Source: Acidobacteriaceae bacterium
GTDB lineage: Bacteria; Acidobacteriota; Terriglobia; Terriglobales; Acidobacteriaceae
Assembly: GCA_003168355.1 (NCBI GenBank)
Contig: PMSQ01000115.1
Location: forward strand, 1 to 64,000
Reading direction: 5' to 3'
Length of the DNA stretch: 64,000 bases
The notes under the pieces are model-generated. The model was given only the letters and a program-made list of their open reading frames with translations, was not told where the DNA came from and did not search any database. Position 1 is the first letter of the stretch. Every line of letters starts with the position of its first letter. Made by a program: the position numbers and the translations under genes. This document shows, piece by piece, positions 15,535-24,271 of the stretch.

Positions 15535-16533
15535 CTAGATCACGGAACTGCGACGGCGGCGCGCCGAGAAGCGGCGGCGCAGTCGGCGCGGACGCTTGTA
15601 GGCGCGGCTGATTTTCCTGTTGCGCCGAATCGCCATCGCGGCAGCCTTGGGATTTCCGAGCACACGACGGATCTGTCGCGCGGCGGTGCGTCCCGCGCTT
15701 CTGCGCGTGATGCGGTGTCCTTTGGCGGCTTGCCGCTTCAGGCTCTTGACGGTGCGGCGCATGATGGTCGGCACTGCCCGAACCCCTGCCCGGGTGCTGC
15801 GGCGGCGCCGAAGTATGCGCGTCAGAATGGCGGTGCCCCGCGTCAGATGCGGCAGGATGCGCCGTAGAGCTCTCCGGTCCTTGGGCGAGATCACGGTGGC
15901 TACGGCGGCCCCGGCCATGGCTTCCGCTTCGCCCTCGTTCGCCTCATTCGATGCGGCTTCCGCCATCATCTCGGCGACCGCCTCATTGTGCGTCAGCGGG
16001 TGAGTAGCAATCTCGTTGGCCGTTTCTGATTCTGCTTCGTCTTCGTATTCGTCCTCGAATTCCTCTTCATATTCCCCTTCGCCCAGGGCCCCGGCAGCCA
16101 TTGATCCCAGCTTGCCGCCCAGCGGACCGCCGATCGCAGTGCCCACAATAGGTGCAGCCACTTTGGCGACCTGCTTGAGAATGGGAAGGGCCTTCTTGAA
16201 GAAGCTTCCGAAGGAGAACTGTTCGGTTTCGTCCTCGAATTCGTCTTCGGCTTCGTACTCGTCTTCGCTTTCACCGAGCAGGCTACCGGCAACGTTGCCC
16301 AGGGCGCCGAGCCAGCCTTCGCCCTCTCCTTCGTCCTCAAACTCGCCTTCATCTTCGAATTCATCTTCGGCTTCGAGTTCGTCTTCGCTTTCGCCGAGCA
16401 GGCTGCCAGCAATGTTGCCCAGGGCGCCGAGCCAGCCTTCGCCCTCCAAGCCTGCCTCATCTTCGCCTTCGAGTTCGCCCTCGTGGAACTCGTCTTCGAG
16501 TTCCAGTTCCAGTTCGCTCTCTTGGTCCGCCAT
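15535..16533 (-). CDS. Acidic-leader / basic-tail protein with duplicated GWLG motif
   Basis: This 332-residue paralogue of the following gene is first in the tagged cluster. The acidic leader (ESELELELEDEF) is followed by two 40-residue repeats, each with GEGWLGALGN-[IV]-AGSLLGESEDE (33-52 and 73-92). A glycine-zipper-like hydrophobic segment follows (APIVGTAIGGPLGGKLGSM, 127-145). A second acidic block and an Arg/Lys-rich C-terminal 110 residues (PTIMRRTVKSL, AARQIRRVLGNP) complete it. A strong AAGGAGG lies upstream. The amphipathic glycine zipper could insert in or line membranes or assemblies. The function is unknown. Confidence 0.8.
   Translation of the reverse strand: MADQESELELELEDEFHEGELEGEDEAGLEGEGWLGALGNIAGSLLGESEDELEAEDEFEDEGEFEDEGEGEGWLGALGNVAGSLLGESEDEYEAEDEFEDETEQFSFGSFFKKALPILKQVAKVAAPIVGTAIGGPLGGKLGSMAAGALGEGEYEEEFEDEYEDEAESETANEIATHPLTHNEAVAEMMAEAASNEANEGEAEAMAGAAVATVISPKDRRALRRILPHLTRGTAILTRILRRRRSTRAGVRAVPTIMRRTVKSLKRQAAKGHRITRRSAGRTAARQIRRVLGNPKAAAMAIRRNRKISRAYKRPRRLRRRFSARRRRSSVI
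16276..16448. repeat. 120-bp direct repeat inside the polyacidic gene
   Basis: The stretch 16276-16328 recurs at 16396-16448 with a few substitutions, exactly 120 bp apart. It encodes the duplicated GWLGALGN/LLGESEDE module. A third related copy lies in the neighbouring gene near 15331-15383. In-frame duplication explains the length difference between the paralogues. Confidence 0.85.
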
Positions 16534-16785
16534 TGTCCTGACCTCCTTGTGGTTGGTGACGACGGGACCGAGATTAGACCCGGCTTAACAACGCGTCTAG
16601 TCACATCTTGTGGCGACCCGCTTTAAGTTCGCTGAGATTGGTTTCGCTCGAATGTGCGACAGAGATGGAAAAGTGGGCAGCGCGGAGAAAGAAGATTCGT
16701 AGCGCCGCCGTCCCGGCGGCTGTCGTGGGACGACCCGCCCTCACAGGTGTGCAAAGGACTCGATGCTGGATTTGATTTTGGGTGG

Positions 16786-16839
16786 CGCAGCGCTTCAGCG
16801 CTGCGATAGCTGCCCTATTTCCAATACGGCTTTAGCCGT
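16786..16839. repeat. REP-like palindromes downstream of the glutamate decarboxylase gene
   Basis: Two small palindromes occur: cgcagcgct-tc-agcgctgcg (16786-16805) and acggctttagccgt (16826-16839). The first recurs with a longer loop at 18485-18505. The second abuts the stop codon of the leftward gene and could act as a transcript-end hairpin. The remainder of 16534-16785 holds no coding sequence that I can support; it must include the promoter of the tagged cluster. Confidence 0.6.
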
Positions 16840-18234
16840 TCAGTTATGATGATAACCGCCCGCACTCTTACGCGTAAGCGACTCGGATGCAGGATGCTTA
16901 TCGAAATGCTTAACCGCGCGCTCCAGATCTTCAAACAACAGCCCCGCCAGATCCCGGCTCAGCCCCAGGCGAGATAGAACCCGTTGCACCACGAGGTCAC
17001 CCCGATTCGCCGGCATGGGATAAGCCGGAACCTGCCATCCTTTCACACGCAGGCGGTCTGCCAGATCGTACAGCGTGAAACCTGGATCTTCGCCCTTTCG
17101 AATCGTCCACGTACAGCCCGGAACCCCGCCGCGGCCGTCATACACCAGTTCGAACATATCCAGTTTCTTGATCTGATCCGCAAACCACGCCCCAACATCG
17201 GCGCAGCCTTTCGTAATTTTTGTGTAGCCTTCACGCCCCAGACGAACCAGGTTGTAATACTGCGACGCGATCTGTCCTCCGGGCCGCGAAAAGTTGAGAG
17301 CGAAGGTCGGCATGTTGCCTCCCAGATACTTCACCCGAAAAATCAAATCTTCCGGCAGATCCTCCGCCTCCCGCCAAATGGCCCAGCCACAGCCAAGCGG
17401 CGTCAGACCAAACTTGTGCCCCGACGTGTTGATTGATTTCACGCGCGAAATTCTAAAATCCCAAACTACCGAGGGATGGATAAACGGCGCAATAAACCCT
17501 CCACTCGCCGCATCCACATGGATCGGAATGTCGAGTCCATGTTCCTCTTCCAAATCATCGAGTGCAGTCGCCACCTCTTCCACTGGCTCATACTGCAGCG
17601 TATAAGTCACGCCCAGCGTCGGCACAACTCCAATCGTGTTTTCGTCGCAGCGCGCGATTACTTCCTTGGGCGACATCAACAGTCGCCGCCCCTCGCACGG
17701 AATCTGCCGGAGCTCCACATCAAAATATCGCGCAAACTTGTGCCAACAGATCTGTACCGGACCGCAAATCAAGTTAGGCTTGTCCGTCGGTTTGCCCGCC
17801 TGCTCGCGCTTCTTGCGCCACCTCCATTTCAGCGCCAGCCCGCCCAGCATGGCAGCTTCACTCGACCCGGTCGTCGAACAGCCCATGGCGTTTGCGGCAT
17901 TCGGCGAATTCCATAAATCCGCCATCATGTGCACGCAACGCGCCTCGAGTTCCGCCATCTGCGGATACTCGTCCTTATCGATCATGTTCTTGTCCAGGCA
18001 TTCGTCCATGAGTTTGCGGACTTCAGGCTCGACCCACGTCTGGCAAAAAGTGGCGACATTCTGCCGCGAGTTCCCGTCGAGCAGCAGTTCGTCGTGGACC
18101 AACTGGTAAGCGGCCGTGGGATCGGTCTCGTGTTTCGGCAGTTTGTACTTGGGCAAAGGATGAGGCAGGAAGCCCGTGCCAAACACCTCGTCATCAAGGC
18201 TGGAGAAAATCTCTTCTTTGCTGTGAATGGCCAT
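16840..18234 (-). CDS. gadB: Glutamate decarboxylase (PLP-dependent)
   Basis: This 464-residue enzyme, the same length as the Escherichia coli proteins, converts L-glutamate to GABA and CO2, consuming a proton. Visible features are [19 protein letters not shown], the PLP-contacting HVDAASGGF (Asp241) and the Schiff-base lysine in SGHKFG (Lys274). A C-terminal GGYHHN has His near the end, as in acid-gated GadA/GadB. It should be cytoplasmic and serve acid resistance or GABA metabolism. No glutamate/GABA antiporter gene is adjacent. Both flanks are gene-poor and hold REP-like palindromes, so it is probably transcribed alone. Confidence 0.97.
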   Translation of the reverse strand: MAIHSKEEIFSSLDDEVFGTGFLPHPLPKYKLPKHETDPTAAYQLVHDELLLDGNSRQNVATFCQTWVEPEVRKLMDECLDKNMIDKDEYPQMAELEARCVHMMADLWNSPNAANAMGCSTTGSSEAAMLGGLALKWRWRKKREQAGKPTDKPNLICGPVQICWHKFARYFDVELRQIPCEGRRLLMSPKEVIARCDENTIGVVPTLGVTYTLQYEPVEEVATALDDLEEEHGLDIPIHVDAASGGFIAPFIHPSVVWDFRISRVKSINTSGHKFGLTPLGCGWAIWREAEDLPEDLIFRVKYLGGNMPTFALNFSRPGGQIASQYYNLVRLGREGYTKITKGCADVGAWFADQIKKLDMFELVYDGRGGVPGCTWTIRKGEDPGFTLYDLADRLRVKGWQVPAYPMPANRGDLVVQRVLSRLGLSRDLAGLLFEDLERAVKHFDKHPASESLTRKSAGGYHHN

Positions 18235-18587
18235 CGCCGCTCTCCGTCGAGGGTAGAAGTTGCACTATGAATCGGCCTGGGAAGGGCACGCCTTCAGCCG
18301 CGCCGCCCGAAGCCACCCATTCATACAACCAGCGCAACGGGATTGCAACTCGCCTATTCATGCGACCTGAAAAGGAGGAGCGAGGATCGCGCGAGGAAAA
18401 GCGGGAAATGCGTGAGGAAAAGCGGAAATGCGTGCGGTAACGTGGAAGAGCGGCGCTTCAGCGCCGCGTAAGGACTTTGGGTGGCGCAGCGCTTTTAGCG
18501 CTGCGAAAACGATCTCCGGACAGATGAGGGCTTCAGCCCCTGAGGGAGCCGGCAGCTCACTTTCTTCGGCTCACGATGAAACCGCCT
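18235..18587. repeat. Intergenic stretch with REP-like palindromes
   Basis: This 350-bp stretch has no coding sequence that I can support. It contains cggcgct-tc-agcgccg (18451-18466), cgcagcgct-ttt-agcgctgcg (18485-18505) and gagggcttcagcccct further on. The 18485 palindrome, preceded by gggtgg, matches the one at 16786. The two copies bracket gadB. Confidence 0.6.
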
Positions 18588-19343
18588 CTACGGATTAGCC
18601 GCCTTAAACAACTTCGCCAGCCTATCGATATCCGCACCCCCGGCGTCGCCGATCGCGAAATAGCGCAGCCCGCCTCGACTCCACGTTTCCACGCTGAACG
18701 AAAGCTCCTTCGTCACGGAAGAGTTTTCGTCCAACCTGCCCCGCCATGACTCTTCTGGAAAGATGAAGACAGAAATCCGGTGCTTGCGCAGTTCGTAGAT
18801 CAGATGGGCGCCGGGGGTTTGGTCAAGGTAGGTCATGCGTCCTCCGAGCAACGAGAACTCGGAATTCTGCAGTTCCGGCAAATCGAAAGTGAACGGAATC
18901 CTTCCCTGGAACCAGGGCTTCACCGTGTGCCGGTCCGAGGAAACTACGTCCACCGGCGACGAACTGGCCAGCGTCGCAACGTGCAGATCTGCGACCTCGC
19001 TATACACCTGCTGTGTGCGGGCCCGCTCTCGCCCGACGTAGGTAAAGGTCAAACCAACCACCGCAAGAATGGCGACGACAGCGGTCACAGTCATCCAGGA
19101 AAAACCGATGCTGCTTCGTCGCGGTTTCGCCTGCATGTGCAGTTGCATTCGTTGACGAAACTCAGCGCTGGGAGCAAACCGTTTTCCAGCAATCTGAATC
19201 GCGCGCTTCATCTGCACGCCCGCCAGCACATCCGCCGCACACGACGGGCAGTTGCGCACATGCGCGTCGAAGACGCGCAGCTCATCTAACAACTCCCCGT
19301 CGAGGTAGAGGTCGAGTTTTTCCTTCCAAGGCTCACAAACCAT
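18588..19343 (-). CDS. Anti-sigma factor, zinc-finger (zf-HC2) membrane protein
   Basis: This 251-residue protein has an N-terminal zinc-binding anti-sigma domain, H-x3-C-x2-C (His28, Cys32, Cys35; HVRNCPSC). A single membrane span lies at about 80-103 (TAVVAILAVVGLTFTYVG), and a roughly 145-residue extracytoplasmic sensor domain follows. It is expected to hold the co-encoded ECF sigma factor inactive at the membrane until an envelope or redox signal arrives. It lies 17 bp downstream of the sigma gene on the same strand. The signal sensed by the periplasmic part cannot be read from sequence. Confidence 0.9.
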   Translation of the reverse strand: MVCEPWKEKLDLYLDGELLDELRVFDAHVRNCPSCAADVLAGVQMKRAIQIAGKRFAPSAEFRQRMQLHMQAKPRRSSIGFSWMTVTAVVAILAVVGLTFTYVGRERARTQQVYSEVADLHVATLASSSPVDVVSSDRHTVKPWFQGRIPFTFDLPELQNSEFSLLGGRMTYLDQTPGAHLIYELRKHRISVFIFPEESWRGRLDENSSVTKELSFSVETWSRGGLRYFAIGDAGGADIDRLAKLFKAANP

Positions 19344-19360
19344 GATTCATCCCGTCCGGT

Positions 19361-19900
19361 TCATCCCGCCTGTAACTGTTTTTGCAGTCGACCCCGCAAC
19401 CCTTTTCTGGCACGCGATAAGCGCGACATCACGGTTCCTATGGGAATGGAAAGCGTTTCTGCAATTTCCTGGTACGACATCTCCTCCACGTCGCAAAGCA
19501 GAAGGATTTCTCGAAAGTGTACCGGCAACTCATCGATCGCTCTCCGCACCAATTCCTGGCTTGAGCGATCGATCAGAAGCGTTTCCGGCGTCGCGCCCCC
19601 AACTGCCAGGTCAGGCCCGTCCTCTTCAGAATCAAGAGATACGGTATTCGTCACCCGCAATCCCGTGCGCGACGTCAGGAACGTATTGCGCAAGATTCGA
19701 TACATCCACGCCCGGAAATTCGTGCCCAACTGAAACGATGAGAAACCTTTCAAAGCTTTGGCATAAGTTTCCTGAACCAAGTCTTCCGCCTCCTCGCGAT
19801 TCTGCGTCAGCCAGCGCGCAAAGTTGTATAGCTGATCGAAGAGCGGCATCGCCAGTTCTTCAAACGAATCGGATTGAGCGTCCAAGCGCGACACACGCAT
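19361..19900 (-). CDS. ECF-type RNA polymerase sigma factor
   Basis: This 179-residue sigma-70 family protein has region 2 at about 15-85 (FDQLYNFARWLTQNREEAED, LVQETYAKAL, NFRAWMYRILRNTF). Region 4 lies at about 125-175 (LPVHFREILLLCDVEEMSYQ, IAETLSIPIGTVMSRLSRAR). A variable linker joins them. It directs RNA polymerase to a stress regulon, controlled by the anti-sigma factor encoded immediately downstream. The ATG at 19900 is the only in-frame start that keeps region 2 intact. Its own promoter lies in the 19901-20183 gap, which is shared with the rightward amidase gene. Confidence 0.95.
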   Translation of the reverse strand: MRVSRLDAQSDSFEELAMPLFDQLYNFARWLTQNREEAEDLVQETYAKALKGFSSFQLGTNFRAWMYRILRNTFLTSRTGLRVTNTVSLDSEEDGPDLAVGGATPETLLIDRSSQELVRRAIDELPVHFREILLLCDVEEMSYQEIAETLSIPIGTVMSRLSRARKGLRGRLQKQLQAG

Positions 19901-20189
19901 GATATTAAACTGCCGGAGACGGCTTTTATTCCTTTCCCCAAGGATAATTCTCGTGGAACAGAGCGCCGCAGGAAGAAGTCGAATCTAAGGATGGTTGAGA
20001 AGTCCCTGAAAGCTGGGAAGGATTGATGCTTACTAAAGACCATGGCCAAAAGGGCAGGCCCACATCATTGCAACTGGGGCGAAACCCCGCTAACTTACAG
20101 TTAAACCCGGCAAAAACTCGGAATAGGACGGAACTGCATCCGGGGCAACCTAAGCAAGACGACGGGCTACTCAAAGTGGGTAATTGACA

Positions 20190-22697
20190 ATGGCTTGGCT
20201 GGATGGCCACACTCGCGACGAGGACAGGAGCCTGCCGACGTTTGTAATGACGACTCTTACTAAATCGGCAATCGAAGTGAGCGCTGGCCCGCCCGATGTG
20301 CGGCTGCCGTCGTGGCCGCTGGAGCGGAGTGCGTCCGGACAAAGCACTCCTCATGAAGGCGCTTCTCATCGGGTTCGGGAATCGCAGCCGTCGGGACGCG
20401 ATGCCCTGCAGGCGCTTTTGGCGTTCTCGGCATTGCATCAGCAGGTGCGGCAACGCCAGGCTCTGGCTTCGCGGCGCAATGGATTTGAGACGATCGCGCG
20501 TCCGGCTGAGTTCGAGGCCGAAGAGCAATTTGTTCTAGACGAAGTTTTGCAATTAGTCGCGGAACGGGCCATTGCCATCACTGGGGCGGATGGATTGGGA
20601 ATCGCCCTGGCGGAGAACAACGAGGTTGTCCTGCGCGCTTCGGCAGGGACGATCAAGCCGGATGTGGGCGCGCGCATCCAGCGGGACTCGGCCTTCTCCG
20701 GCGCATGTTTCCGCACGGCGCAGGTCGTCCGGTGTGACGATAGCGAGACCGATGATCGCGTAAACCTGTACGCGTGCCGCCAGTTGGGTGCACGGTCCAT
20801 GGTAGCGGTGCCCCTGTGCGGGCGCCGGCGCGTGATCGGGTTGCTGGAAGCGTTCTCAGCCGATCCATTCGGATTCAATGACAGCGACGTGTGCAGCCTG
20901 GAACTGCTGGCAGAGCTCGTTCTGGGAGCTCTCAAACCTGAGGACGAAGACCGCTTCGCGGAATCGGCGCAAGTGGCGGAGGCGGAATTAGTCGCGCCTG
21001 TAGTTACGACCCAACCAGTGTCGCCCGCTCAGACAACTTCTTTGGAGGCAATCGCTGCGGTAACTGAGCCCTTGCCGCCGGTTGAAGACGAATTGGAACT
21101 AGCAGAATTAACGCCGGTCGTACCGGCGCCCGCGGAGAGTGAGCCAGTGCTTGCTCTGCCAATCCCCGCGGCGAACGCTGAACCGGAGCTCCTTCCCCAA
21201 GAAGCGCTTGCCCTCGAGACTGCGTACCCTCTTGAGCGCACCGCCGGGCACCATCCAGGAATCGTGTTGGTATTGGTGCTGATAGTGGTTTGTGCATTGC
21301 TGGGCGGGGGGCTGTGGTGGAAGCTGAAAAATGCGCAGCTCGGCGCCGTCGTGATTCGGCCTGAACAGAAGATCGCGAAGCCGATGGCAGTGGCGAAGCA
21401 GCCGGCCACGGCTGTCGCTTCGTCTTCGGGCACGCCGTCTCCGGTGGCTCCATTGAGCGCTGGCCGGCAAGTGAATTCAGCCGCCGATTCCTCAGCCGGT
21501 GCGGATCTGGATGTGGCGCTCGGACCCGGCAATGGAAGCGTCATGCCGCAGGAAACGTCGAAGCTGGCGCGCATCACCGGAATTCGCCATTGGTCTTCGG
21601 CGGATTCGAGCACGGTTGTGCTCGACCTGGAAGATCAGGTGCAATATGAAGCGCACCGTTTAGCGCATCCCGATCGCATTTATTTCGATCTGCACGACAC
21701 GTCGCTGGCTCCTGAATTCGCCGGAAAAACCATCGAAGTCGGCGACGCACTGCTGGCGCGGGTTCGGGTAGCGCAACCGGTCCCCGGTTTGACCCGCGTG
21801 GTGCTCGAAACCAAAGGCAATTCTGATTTTTCCGTCAGCCTGGAGCCAAACCCCTACCGCTTGGTGGTGCAGGTGCGAAAGCTGGGCGCGAACCCCACGC
21901 CTCAAGTGAAACTTTTTCCAGGAACCACAGAGGCAGAGCGGGAGAAGCTGGCCATCGTAGTTCCTCCACCCACGCGCGAAGACTTGCAACTGCGCGCCCA
22001 CGTGCCGAAGATGCGCATCGTAGTGGACGCGGGCCACGGCGGCTGGGATCTGGGAACCGTGGGCCGGCGCGGCTTGCTGGAAAAAGATCTGGTGCTGGAA
22101 ATCGCGCAGCGGCTGGGCAAGTTGCTCGAGAGCCGTCTTGGCGCGGACGTGATCCTCACCCGCAACGATGACAATTACATCCCACTTGACGAACGGGCCG
22201 GAATGGCAAATCAGTCGCAGGCCGATTTATTTATCTCCGTACACGCAAACTATAGCGACCTGCCCTCGGCACGCGGCGTGGAAACCTACTACACCAACTT
22301 TTTTTCCGCGCCCAGTGCCAAAGACCTGGAGACGCGATCCGGCGGAAACGGCGGCCAGAATGCAGTAGCAGCGGCGCTTTCGCCCGTCGACTTGCATGAA
22401 AAGATTGAGCAGTCGCGCCGCCTCGCGGCCAGCGTACAACGCTCGCTCTACGGTACTTTGTCCGGGCAAAATCCCGGCCTCCGCGACCGCGGCGTAAAAG
22501 AAGCTTCCTACGTGGTCCTCACCGAGACTGCGATGCCGGGTATTCTGGCAGAAGTCTCATTCGTCAGCAGCCCAACCGACGAGCAGAAGCTGCGCAGCGA
22601 CGGATACCGCGAAGAGATCGCCGAGGCGCTGTACAAGGGCATTGCACGGTATGCGGTCAACTCACGCGGCGTGAAGGTGGCTAGCGCCACGAAATAG
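20190..22697 (+). CDS. GAF - transmembrane - AMIN - N-acetylmuramoyl-L-alanine amidase fusion
   Basis: This is a protein of about 835 residues. A cytoplasmic GAF domain (about 113-250: RAIAITGADGLGIALAE.., RSMVAVPL..RVIGLLEAF) is followed by an acidic/Pro-rich linker and one membrane span (VLVLVLIVVCALLGGGLWW, about 357-378). Outside are an AMIN domain (about 460-565) and an Amidase_3 domain (about 608-830). The amidase has zinc ligands His (DAGHGG), Glu (LLEKDL) and His (SVHAN), and catalytic Glu in LAEVSF. It should cleave the amide bond between MurNAc and the stem peptide. The ATG at 20190 or 20247 could be the start. Fusion of an intracellular sensor to a wall hydrolase is unusual. Confidence 0.9.
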   Translation: MAWLDGHTRDEDRSLPTFVMTTLTKSAIEVSAGPPDVRLPSWPLERSASGQSTPHEGASHRVRESQPSGRDALQALLAFSALHQQVRQRQALASRRNGFETIARPAEFEAEEQFVLDEVLQLVAERAIAITGADGLGIALAENNEVVLRASAGTIKPDVGARIQRDSAFSGACFRTAQVVRCDDSETDDRVNLYACRQLGARSMVAVPLCGRRRVIGLLEAFSADPFGFNDSDVCSLELLAELVLGALKPEDEDRFAESAQVAEAELVAPVVTTQPVSPAQTTSLEAIAAVTEPLPPVEDELELAELTPVVPAPAESEPVLALPIPAANAEPELLPQEALALETAYPLERTAGHHPGIVLVLVLIVVCALLGGGLWWKLKNAQLGAVVIRPEQKIAKPMAVAKQPATAVASSSGTPSPVAPLSAGRQVNSAADSSAGADLDVALGPGNGSVMPQETSKLARITGIRHWSSADSSTVVLDLEDQVQYEAHRLAHPDRIYFDLHDTSLAPEFAGKTIEVGDALLARVRVAQPVPGLTRVVLETKGNSDFSVSLEPNPYRLVVQVRKLGANPTPQVKLFPGTTEAEREKLAIVVPPPTREDLQLRAHVPKMRIVVDAGHGGWDLGTVGRRGLLEKDLVLEIAQRLGKLLESRLGADVILTRNDDNYIPLDERAGMANQSQADLFISVHANYSDLPSARGVETYYTNFFSAPSAKDLETRSGGNGGQNAVAAALSPVDLHEKIEQSRRLAASVQRSLYGTLSGQNPGLRDRGVKEASYVVLTETAMPGILAEVSFVSSPTDEQKLRSDGYREEIAEALYKGIARYAVNSRGVKVASATK

Positions 22698-22784
22698 TAA
22701 GCGGCTTTCACCCCCACAACATCTTTCCTCGACCTAGCTCCAGTCCGCTCCGAGCCCACACCGAATCGTGCGGACTCTCATCCA

Positions 22785-23417
22785 CTAGCTGGGTTTCACT
22801 CCTATTTTCTCGCCCACTGTCTCCAACACCCAGTTACGGATGGCTCCCTGCACTTGCTGGCGAGCCTCCTCCATGGTGGGAATTTTCTTTACCACAGACT
22901 CTTCCGGAGCGGGCTCGGCATCTACTTGCGCGGCGGCAACGGCGTCTTCGCCATCCGCTTTATCTTCGTCTTCGCCTTCTTCCTCTACGTTGCTTTCGTC
23001 CTCCTCCTCGTCTTCAAAGTCTTCCTTGAACCACTGCGGGCCGTTGATGCAGGTTCGATGCACATCATCACGGTCAATTACCACATGGGTGACTTCCTCC
23101 ACCTCGAACTCCGCGTTGCGCAGGTTGGCGCTGGCGGTCTGCAGCGCATAGAGCATCAGCCCAGCCGTCTTGTGATCCAGATGCCCGGCCCCGAGCATCT
23201 GGATCACCTTCATCAGCGCCACCTGCACCGAGTTCGCGTCTTCGAGCAGAGGCAAATCAAACCGGCGCTTCGCCACCACATCCTGCGCAATTTTCGTCCG
23301 CTCACGCCTGATTCGATCGTGGAAATAGCACTGCCTCCTGCTGCGCAGCGCCGGAGACCCGCACTGCGTCCCATTCACCTTCACATGCTGACACCGTGGA
23401 ACATTATCCATACCCAT
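22785..23417 (-). CDS. Acidic zinc-binding-motif protein of unknown function
   Basis: This 210-residue protein has an N-terminal Cys/His motif (RCQHVKVNGTQCGSPAL..RRQCYFH) that probably binds one zinc ion. A helical middle (QVALMKVIQMLGAGHLDHKTAGLMLYALQ cut short here: QVALMKVIQMLGAG) follows, then a highly acidic Glu/Asp stretch (about 135-165). Such CxH..C..C..H proteins are common and uncharacterised in acidobacteria, from my knowledge of the group. I chose the ATG at 23417 because upstream residues in the same frame lack the family motif. It stands alone and could bind nucleic acid or a protein; the function is unknown. Confidence 0.8.
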   Translation of the reverse strand: MGMDNVPRCQHVKVNGTQCGSPALRSRRQCYFHDRIRRERTKIAQDVVAKRRFDLPLLEDANSVQVALMKVIQMLGAGHLDHKTAGLMLYALQTASANLRNAEFEVEEVTHVVIDRDDVHRTCINGPQWFKEDFEDEEEDESNVEEEGEDEDKADGEDAVAAAQVDAEPAPEESVVKKIPTMEEARQQVQGAIRNWVLETVGEKIGVKPS

Positions 23418-23738
23418 ATTTTCTCTCACGCCCTCCACTTCGACTTGCCGGACCACAAATCTGGGGTACCCCCACCCCCCACCCCTCGGTATTTTGGAAT
23501 GATTGGGTTAGCAGGAAATTCCCCGCAAAATCCGGATGTCAAAGAAGTTAGATATCAAAATCCGTAAAACAAAGGACTTAGAGCCAGTCGAGCTATTTTT
23601 TATGGTCTCAACATAGCTTTAAAGATGATTCCAGAGCAAGGCTGTGGAAGACAAGGTCAGATGTCACAGGGTGGTGGAATTGATTCGGGCGGGTGTGGAA
23701 TTTGAGAATTGGCGATTCGAGTTTCCCCGCCTACAATA
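23418..23738. other. Non-coding stretch, locally AT-rich
   Basis: I find no gene here. It contains a C-tract (ggtacccccaccccccaccc, near 23466) and an AT-richer part from 23540 to 23640. It must hold the promoter of the leftward zinc-motif gene and that of the rightward antitoxin-toxin pair. Confidence 0.4.
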
Positions 23739-23744
23739 ATGCTT

Positions 23745-23969
23745 ATGGAGATTTCTTTTGCGCCCGAGGTTGAGGCGAGACTCGCCAGAATCGCTTCCGA
23801 AGCAGGTAAGGCCCCGAACCAGTTGGTGCAGGAATTGGTTGCGGACTATCTGGACCATGACGAATGGTTCAAGCGAGAGGTGCAAAAAGGGCTGGCCTCT
23901 TTGGATGGCGGCAAGTTTGTGTCGCATGAGGAAGTGGGCCGGCAAATCGAGCGCATCCTCCGGCCTTGA
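23745..23969 (+). CDS. ParD/CopG-like antitoxin
   Basis: This 74-residue protein is of ribbon-helix-helix antitoxin type. It starts with a beta-strand-like MEISFAPEVEARLARIA, then AGKAPNQLVQELVADYLDHD, and has an acidic/helical C-terminal half (WFKREVQKGL..SHEEVGRQIERIL) that would wrap the toxin. The stop codon overlaps the start of the next gene (TGATG at 23967-23971), the usual antitoxin-toxin arrangement. It is expected to neutralise the ParE-like product and repress the operon. An ATG at 23739 (two codons earlier) is also possible. Confidence 0.85.
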   Translation: MEISFAPEVEARLARIASEAGKAPNQLVQELVADYLDHDEWFKREVQKGLASLDGGKFVSHEEVGRQIERILRP

Positions 23970-24271
23970 TGACAGTTCGTTGGTCTTCCGAAGCCGCGGC
24001 CGATTTCGCGGCGATCGTCGAGTATATCCGCAGGCAGAATGCCTCAGCAGCCGAGCGGGTAGCCAACAAAATCTACGACGGGATTGTATCGTTAGCGTCG
24101 TTCCCAAGAAGAGGACGTACCGTGAGGCTGCCTCACACGACCATGGCTATTTATAAGATGAAGCGCGTTGCTCATAGTCGCGCTTATTCTCTAGGTGGTG
24201 AGTCTGGTAACTATAGGACGCCTCATCAATTTCTATGCGGAGTCGGTACCAGGACCATACGGCCAAGCTAG
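23969..24271 (+). CDS. ParE/RelE-superfamily toxin, C-terminus divergent
   Basis: This 100-residue product has a typical ParE N-terminal half: VRWSSEAAADFAAIVEYIRR, ..AERVANKIYDGIVSL, FPRRGR. ParE toxins normally continue into LVxPxLPYxVxYR and end near 95 residues with LRVLHGARxW. That second half is missing here, and a Ser/Arg-rich sequence of no family character replaces it. The gene may be truncated or frameshifted after about residue 50. If so, the toxin is probably inactive. It is translationally coupled to the antitoxin. Confidence 0.7.
   Translation: MTVRWSSEAAADFAAIVEYIRRQNASAAERVANKIYDGIVSLASFPRRGRTVRLPHTTMAIYKMKRVAHSRAYSLGGESGNYRTPHQFLCGVGTRTIRPS

Noticed and set aside
4446-16533. 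Assignment of the tagged cluster to an extracellular contractile injection system
   Set aside because: No sheath, tube, baseplate or AAA+ ATPase gene is visible in the window, so only the cargo-like nature can be argued.
16016-16588. Long Ser-rich open frame on the plus strand opposite the polyacidic gene
   Set aside because: It is the mirror of Glu/Asp-codon repeats (gaa/gag read as ttc/ctc/tct), has no RBS, and its composition is explained by the real minus-strand gene.
20050-20189. Riboswitch (c-di-GMP type) upstream of the amidase gene
   Set aside because: A ggggcgaaacccc hairpin is present, but the conserved core residues of known GEMM aptamers are not recognisable.
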